Shown: positions 49,795 through 53,692 of the stretch, one piece after another
Layout of the letters: every line of letters begins with the position of its first letter
How positions within the stretch are numbered: the stretch's first letter is position 1
DNA from: a virus
Reading direction: 5' to 3' (one strand)
Virus record (IMG/VR): IMGVR_UViG_3300050133_000100
Location: 1-53,692 of that record
DNA: 53,692 bases
The notes under the pieces: generated by a model
The model's database searches: none
Told to the model about the DNA's origin: nothing
Seen by the model: only the letters and a program-made list of their open reading frames with translations
Program-made: the position numbers and the translations under genes

Positions 49795-50618
49795 CGGGGA
49801 AACTCCCGGACGCGGAGCTTTTGCGGCCACTCATCCCAGTTGCCGCCCTTGGAATCTTTCAGGTCGATATCTCGCCAGCCGTTTTTACGTTGATATCCCG
49901 GCCTTGTGCCTACCTGCTTGACGAATAGAGGCACGCCAGCGGATCCGAACTGGTCAACGGTGGATTCGATCCATGCGAGGTCGCACGGCCGCGCCTGCGG
50001 GCCGGATTCGCCGCCTACGATACCCCAGTGGACGCCGGTCAAGTCCAGTTCGCCGATGTCTTCGAGTAGAGGTTCTATCGACAAAAATCGAACCGCGGCC
50101 GGCGTCTGGCGCAAAAGATCGATCCTGTATTTGTTGGTCTTGTCTTCGACCGATACCCCGAGCCAGACATTATCGAGTGGCCGTTTACCCTGTTCGCTCA
50201 AGAGTCCACCGACGCGCCGCCATCGGTTTATTATGTAAGCCCGCTGCCGTTCGGCGCGCTTTGTGAGCACCTGGTACGTGATGTGCCGGGTGACTTCCAT
50301 CACGGCGAAAACGCGGTCTATCGCCTCATCCGGCAACTGCTCATGGAATAGGTCGCTCATCGAATTGACGAACACACGCCGGGGGGTCTTCCAGTGGAGT
50401 GGTTCGGTTAGTTTTGATTCGATCAGTTCGACTTTGCCGGTCCAACGCGGGCCGGAGTCGGTGAGAATGGCGAAGGCTTCGCCGGTTGTGGGGGATCGGC
50501 TACCTGGCAGGTTCCTAGCCGCCTGGCGCTCGGCGTAACAGTATCGGCAACCTTCCGAAACTCGAGAACAACCGCGCGTCGGGTTCCAGGTTTCATCAGT
50601 CCACTCGATCTTTGTCAC
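49791..50618 (-). CDS. Gp37/Gp68 family protein (DUF5131)
   Basis: 275 aa from GTG 50618. IEWTDETWNPTRGCSRVSEG and CRYCYAER open the family; later RVFVNSMSDLFHEQLPDEAI, NVWLGVSVEDK, LSIEPLLEDIG and HWGIVGGESGPQARPCD, all hallmark blocks. The N-terminal Cys-x6-Cys-x2-Cys resembles a radical-SAM-like cluster site. Common in phages infecting many bacteria; reaction unknown. Confidence 0.88.
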   Translation of the reverse strand: MTKIEWTDETWNPTRGCSRVSEGCRYCYAERQAARNLPGSRSPTTGEAFAILTDSGPRWTGKVELIESKLTEPLHWKTPRRVFVNSMSDLFHEQLPDEAIDRVFAVMEVTRHITYQVLTKRAERQRAYIINRWRRVGGLLSEQGKRPLDNVWLGVSVEDKTNKYRIDLLRQTPAAVRFLSIEPLLEDIGELDLTGVHWGIVGGESGPQARPCDLAWIESTVDQFGSAGVPLFVKQVGTRPGYQRKNGWRDIDLKDSKGGNWDEWPQKLRVREFPR

Positions 50619-50833
50619 CCGCGCCGCCTCTCGCCGCCCTCGTACCCGCTTGGGGTCGCGGTACTGGTCGATTGCAAACTCTGCATATATTTTAAAAACT
50701 CCAGATGTCTCAGCCAGGTTGCTGCTCGTAATAAATCCTGCTCTTTTTCAGCATCGTAGAATCCTGAAAGGGCTTCAAAAAGGTCTGCTTGGGGCATGGA
50801 GTTCTTATCGGCTGAAGTTTCCCAAAGAAGCAC
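50615..50833 (-). CDS. Small hypothetical protein
   Basis: 72 aa from GTG 50833, which follows AAAAAGGATTAAATCC; an internal ATG at 50797 is an alternative. Helical (DLFEALSGFYDAEKEQDLLR). Confidence 0.6.
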   Translation of the reverse strand: MLLWETSADKNSMPQADLFEALSGFYDAEKEQDLLRAATWLRHLEFLKYMQSLQSTSTATPSGYEGGERRRG

Positions 50834-50837
50834 GGAT

Positions 50838-51149
50838 TTAATCCTTTTTGTCTGAATCGAGGCCGGATGCCGGGTTGGGGTCGGAGGTCCGCTTGTCCGC
50901 TGTTTCCGGCCAGTCTCCCATAGCCGGGGGATTATGGCCGGTCAGAATCTTGAAGGACTGACGTAAGCTGCTGTCGATAACCGGCAGGCTTGAACGTGCC
51001 AGGGCGATTGCCATTGCATGGCGGGATCGCTCCTCTGGGCTTATCATTCGAGGTGTGCTCGCCCATGCGAATATTTCCAGTAGCTCACGTTTTGATTGCT
51101 CGAGCCCGGTTACAGCGAGAGCTAGTGCGGTTTGTAGTTCGTTGCTCAT
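50838..51149 (-). CDS. Helical protein with S-encoded tail
   Basis: 103 aa from ATG 51149. Helices ALALAVTGLEQSKRELLEIF and SRHAMAIALARSSLPVIDSS. Ends TADKRTSDPNPASGLDSD from the S element. Unknown. Confidence 0.68.
   Translation of the reverse strand: MSNELQTALALAVTGLEQSKRELLEIFAWASTPRMISPEERSRHAMAIALARSSLPVIDSSLRQSFKILTGHNPPAMGDWPETADKRTSDPNPASGLDSDKKD
50850..50905 (-). repeat. S element
   Basis: GACAAGCGGACCTCCGACC ... CGATTCAGAC; 17 bases before GTG 50833. Confidence 0.8.
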
Positions 51150-52123
51150 GCCTCGTCCTCCGGCCCGTTTTCCTCAGTCGGCAGGCGGACCGCACGACCG
51201 AAACCTTGCTCACTGCCTCCCTTCAATCTCCGAATTTCTGCCGTCAACCGCTGGATCATGTCTTGTGGATCAGTCAACGGCTGATCGTCTCCAAATACTT
51301 GCTTAAAATTAGATCGCAATGCGGAGACTAAAGAGGCGTAGTCGTGAACTCCGATGCGATGCTGTGGAGTTTTATCGACAATTTCAGACGGTGGTGTTCC
51401 ATAATACGGGTCCAGGTATGGTTGAGTGTTTGAATCCGGGCTGCCCGCAAGGTCTGGTGTGGGAGGTCCGCCCGCTGGCTGTCGTGAGTTGGCATCGCGC
51501 CGGGCCATCCATGCGCGTACATCTTCTACTGATGCTGGCTTCCCGCCGATAAACGCGCCGCCAGAATGAAGATGTCCCGCGTATTCGTTACACGTCTTAC
51601 GTACTTGATCTCGATCCTTCGCGATTCTCGCCAGTTCACCAAGTAGGTCCCATTGGTCAAGTGGAGCTAGGCCACTCTCTACAGATCCCGGCAGGCTCCA
51701 TTGTTCGCGCAATGCCGACTCTGAACCGGGCGGTACCGTTGAGCCCAACCTCTGATCTATCTGCCGCTGAACGTATTCTCTTATCCAGACAGGAACTAGG
51801 GTGTCGGGATTTTCAGTGTTTGAATTCGGGCTGTCTGCGAGGTCTGGAGTGGGAGGTCCGCTTGTTGGCAGCGGAGTGTGGATCAAGGTCTGGTATTCTT
51901 GGTCACTAAAAAGCACGAAGTCGGCGCCGATACAGCCCACCGGAATCTCTGATGGCGATCCTAAATGGGTTTTGACCCTCCGGATTCGGTGTAAATATTT
52001 CCCGCGCAATCCCGACTCTGAACCGGGCGGTACCGCTGATGCCAACGACACCTCCAACTTCTTCACGCGCTGATTCAGATTCTCTGCCAACTCCCAAATC
52101 GAATGTACGGTACCGGGCTCCAT
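51146..52123 (-). CDS. Mosaic protein built of modules between R and S elements
   Basis: 325 aa from ATG 52123. Order: a coiled-coil start, R (LASAVPPGSESGLRG), a short beta module (CIGADFVLFSDQEYQTLIHT), S (GPPTPDLADSPNSNTE), WIREYVQRQIDQ, R (LGSTVPPGSESALREQ), a helical module (LLGELARIAKDRDQVRKTCN), S (GPPTPDLAGSPDSNTQ), and a final helical module. It reads as three small genes fused end to end at the repeats, the frame kept open throughout. Function unknown. Confidence 0.7.
   Translation of the reverse strand: MEPGTVHSIWELAENLNQRVKKLEVSLASAVPPGSESGLRGKYLHRIRRVKTHLGSPSEIPVGCIGADFVLFSDQEYQTLIHTPLPTSGPPTPDLADSPNSNTENPDTLVPVWIREYVQRQIDQRLGSTVPPGSESALREQWSLPGSVESGLAPLDQWDLLGELARIAKDRDQVRKTCNEYAGHLHSGGAFIGGKPASVEDVRAWMARRDANSRQPAGGPPTPDLAGSPDSNTQPYLDPYYGTPPSEIVDKTPQHRIGVHDYASLVSALRSNFKQVFGDDQPLTDPQDMIQRLTAEIRRLKGGSEQGFGRAVRLPTEENGPEDEA
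51425..51482 (-). repeat. S element inside a coding region
   Basis: Second (downstream) S of the mosaic gene; G-P-P-T frame. Confidence 0.85.
51705..51749 (-). repeat. R element inside a coding region
   Basis: TTGGGCTCAACGGTACC ... AGTCGGCATTGCGCG; encodes LGSTVPPGSESALRE. Confidence 0.8.
51816..51875 (-). repeat. S element inside a coding region
   Basis: First (upstream) S of the mosaic gene, AAGCGGACCTCCCACTCC ... AGCCCGAATTCAAAC. Confidence 0.85.
52001..52043 (-). repeat. R element inside a coding region
   Basis: GGTACCGCCCGGTTC, AGTCGGGATTGCGCGGG; encodes ASAVPPGSESGLRG. Confidence 0.8.
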
Positions 52124-52671
52124 CAGTACACCCCCTCCTTAAATACCTGAATTCCGCCCGTGATCGCCAGCGCGCAGATATCCCGGCTGGTGGGTTCTAG
52201 CTCGATTCCCTGACTCCTGGCGTATTCTTTCGTCAACTTCCAGGCATCGACCGATGCAAAGAGTTGCTTAACGAGAGTCCGCGATTGCGGAGTGCTCAAA
52301 GTCGGTGCGGCTGGCATGACTGAAACTGGGACCTTGCCATTGGTCCGGTTTGTGATAGACCGTGGGGCAATTGTGCTAGGAACCGGGCGTCTCGTTTCTT
52401 CCTCCGAAGGCGGGGCGCTCGGTTGTACAATCCTCTCCACTTTCCATTGCGCCTGATTTCCTTGCCCGATGGTTTTCAGAAGCGTGAACGGTTCGCCTGG
52501 GCCGGCGTGGAGCTTCTGGATTTCATCGTGAGCCACTGGTGGGACGAAGAGCGCGTTTCCGCCCACTAGGGTGTACATGAAATCGATTCCACTTCGGCCT
52601 GGCTTCTCTTTGGCGGAAGGGTAGAGCAAGTTTACAGTTAGAGGCTTGTTGGGTTCTGGTCTGATTATCAC
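52123..52671 (-). CDS. Hypothetical protein, possible nucleic-acid-binding
   Basis: 182 aa from GTG 52671 (GTGA overlap). N-terminal 70 residues beta-rich (LTVNLLYPSAKEKPGRSG, ALFVPPVAHDEIQKLHAGPG, FTLLKTIGQGNQAQWKVERI), a Pro/Ser linker, and a C-terminal helical part (TLVKQLFASVDAWKLTKEYA). The beta region followed by a helix recalls phage single-strand-binding accessory proteins, but the match is weak. Confidence 0.7.
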   Translation of the reverse strand: MIIRPEPNKPLTVNLLYPSAKEKPGRSGIDFMYTLVGGNALFVPPVAHDEIQKLHAGPGEPFTLLKTIGQGNQAQWKVERIVQPSAPPSEEETRRPVPSTIAPRSITNRTNGKVPVSVMPAAPTLSTPQSRTLVKQLFASVDAWKLTKEYARSQGIELEPTSRDICALAITGGIQVFKEGVY

Positions 52672-53342
52672 GCGGTGTCTCCTTTGGGTTTGAATTCGGG
52701 CGCGTGCGGGAATTTTGGGCCAGAGGTCCGTTCGTCGGCGTTCCAGATGGCAAGCGCTACGGCGAGTTGAGCCGGCGTCGGTAATGGTCGCCCGCTGTGC
52801 TCGGGGGCGTGCAATTGGAATTCAAACTCCTCCTGGAATGAAGGTAGCGTGCCCGGTGCGACGCTTACATAGTCCAGCCCATTATCGATAGCCGTTTTCG
52901 CCAGTTCGATTATTTCATCGAGGGTCCAGGGACTTCCGCGCTCGGGTATTTCCGAACCTGCGGAAACAGACGCGGCGTCGGCTTCGTCGTCTTCACATTC
53001 GCGCTCGATATAGAGACCCTGCAACCTTCCGCCATAAATGCCCTTCATCATGCCGCTGTATTCGTACCCATTCGGATACTTGACATTGCGCTCCACGATC
53101 TCGATGAAGTCTCCGTCGATGCTGGCGAAAACATCCAACTGGTAAACGTCGCAGAGTTGTTTGAATGAGCGGGCAAAGTCCCGTATTTGTTTCGCGCGGG
53201 CAGCGGTTACGAGCTCATGTTTTTTACCCGGCGCACGGTTGCCTTCGCGCAATGCCGAGTCCGAGTCCGTAGCGACTGACGCGGCCAACTTCTGAGCTTT
53301 CTTGGGTGGCGTACCCAGACTATTAAATTTTCTTTTAGACAC
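52668..53342 (-). CDS. Hypothetical protein with R and S segments
   Basis: 224 aa from GTG 53342 with GGGAGG 6 bases upstream. R encodes SVATDSDSALREG near residue 25; S encodes DERTSGPK near the end. The middle (DFARSFKQLCDVYQLDVFAS, FIEIVERNVKYPNGY) looks folded alpha/beta, followed by an acidic stretch and a helix-rich part. Unknown. Confidence 0.7.
   Translation of the reverse strand: MSKRKFNSLGTPPKKAQKLAASVATDSDSALREGNRAPGKKHELVTAARAKQIRDFARSFKQLCDVYQLDVFASIDGDFIEIVERNVKYPNGYEYSGMMKGIYGGRLQGLYIERECEDDEADAASVSAGSEIPERGSPWTLDEIIELAKTAIDNGLDYVSVAPGTLPSFQEEFEFQLHAPEHSGRPLPTPAQLAVALAIWNADERTSGPKFPHAPEFKPKGDTA
52684..52743 (-). repeat. S element
   Basis: GACGAACGGACCTCTGGCC ... CCGAATTCAAAC; 13 bases before GTG 52671. 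Confidence 0.8.
53244..53280 (-). repeat. R element inside a coding region
   Basis: GACTCGGCATTGCGCG core with a divergent tail; translated DSDSALREG. Confidence 0.7.
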
Positions 53343-53574
53343 CAAAATCCTCCCGATGCATCCTATTCTCCTGAATCTGATTGAACAGCTTTTGCCCTTC
53401 GTCTCTGGTCATTGACGCGAAAACAGACTTCGGAACGGGCCATACATTAGCTAGCGTATCTTCGACGAGTACGCCTCTTCCGTCGCACGCTTCGCACTTG
53501 CGTTCAACAGTGGGGCCGTTGCCGCCGAAGAATCCAGCGCCGGAGCATCCCTGGCAGGGGATTTCAAAGGTCAC
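53335..53574 (-). CDS. DnaJ-type zinc-finger protein
   Basis: 79 aa from GTG 53574 with GAGGATG upstream. Two CxxCxGxG knuckles (CQGCSGAGFF and CEACDGRGVL) as in the DnaJ cysteine-rich domain, with a helical C-terminus (TRDEGQKLFNQIQE). Stand-alone versions are common in phages and bind zinc; partner unknown. Second gene of the leftward operon, across the circle join from 6-221. Confidence 0.75.
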   Translation of the reverse strand: MTFEIPCQGCSGAGFFGGNGPTVERKCEACDGRGVLVEDTLANVWPVPKSVFASMTRDEGQKLFNQIQENRMHREDFGV

Positions 53575-53692
53575 TTTGCATCCTCCAGTTTTTGAACGCG
53601 GGAGTCGAGCCGGATGACAACCGGAGTGAGAATGGCGACGATACCGGCCAGCATTTCAAGGCGGTTGTCTAAGCGATCGATGCGGGCCGTGA
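53566..53692. repeat. Terminal direct repeat, right copy
   Basis: Second copy of bases 1-127. It holds a truncated duplicate of the gene at 6-221. The GTG start of the gene ending at 53335 overlaps the stop of that gene here, which shows the two are adjacent in the real circle. Confidence 0.95.

Noticed and set aside
240-53280. Dispersed repeats as a CRISPR array
   Set aside because: Copies are scattered over 50 kb, imperfect and without regular spacers; no cas genes.
1-53692. TGA-recoded genetic code, suggested by the in-frame TGA at 16312
   Set aside because: TGA ends dozens of genes in overlapping ATGA and GTGA junctions, so it is a normal stop here.
1-53692. Temperate phage with integrase and attachment site
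   Set aside because: The operator layout invites it, but no tyrosine or serine recombinase is found and the end repeat is explained by circular assembly.

Overview
The window looks like a complete circular viral (bacteriophage) genome from a metagenome. Bases 1-127 are repeated exactly at 53566-53692, which is the overlap an assembler leaves on a closed circle, so the true length is about 53,565 bp. Genes are dense, start and stop codons overlap (ATGA, GTGA, TTGA, TAATG), Shine-Dalgarno sites are AGGAG-like, and the standard stop codons are used. There is no rRNA, no tRNA that I can recognise, no CRISPR array, no integrase and no plasmid partition system. The host is bacterial but cannot be named from the sequence.

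Layout. (1) 1-7 kb plus 38.7-53.6 kb is one leftward replication and nucleotide block that runs across the circle join. It holds a DnaB helicase, a helix-turn-helix replication protein, a helicase-DNA methyltransferase fusion, an HD phosphohydrolase, DUF3310 and Gp37/Gp68 proteins, several HNH nucleases, many small zinc-finger proteins, a papain-fold peptidase and a glycosyltransferase. (2) 0.4-2.1 kb is a short rightward operon with a GIY-YIG protein. It faces the leftward block across a divergent promoter region with repeated palindromic operators. (3) 7.6-34.8 kb is a leftward virion and lysis block. It holds a membrane-anchored muramidase, beta-helix and beta-propeller surface proteins, several beta-sandwich (jelly-roll-like) proteins, a candidate major capsid protein, an ice-binding-domain fusion, basic RNP-rich proteins, an ADP-ribosyltransferase, and a run of about 15 small proteins that mostly end in one transmembrane helix. 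(4) 35.0-38.7 kb is a rightward block of seven genes, mostly unknown, starting from a divergent promoter at about 34.9 kb.

Two things stand out. First, I find no terminase, portal, HK97-type capsid, tail tube or tape-measure gene. The virion block is instead rich in beta-sandwich proteins and single-span membrane proteins. This fits a tailless, possibly membrane-containing virus unlike described large phages, although extreme divergence of ordinary tail genes is not excluded. Second, nearly every gene border in the leftward blocks carries a copy of one of three short repeat families, called here S, R and L. They sit next to start codons, run into neighbouring reading frames in all three frames, and bracket small rightward gene cassettes with their own promoters. 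At three cassettes the -10 box lies at a fixed distance from the start codon, as expected for leaderless mRNAs.

Control appears to centre on the palindrome TGCTTYCGRAAGCA, found in the spacers of two leftward promoters and beside a rightward one. Next to these sites lie two tiny paralogous basic proteins that are candidate regulators.
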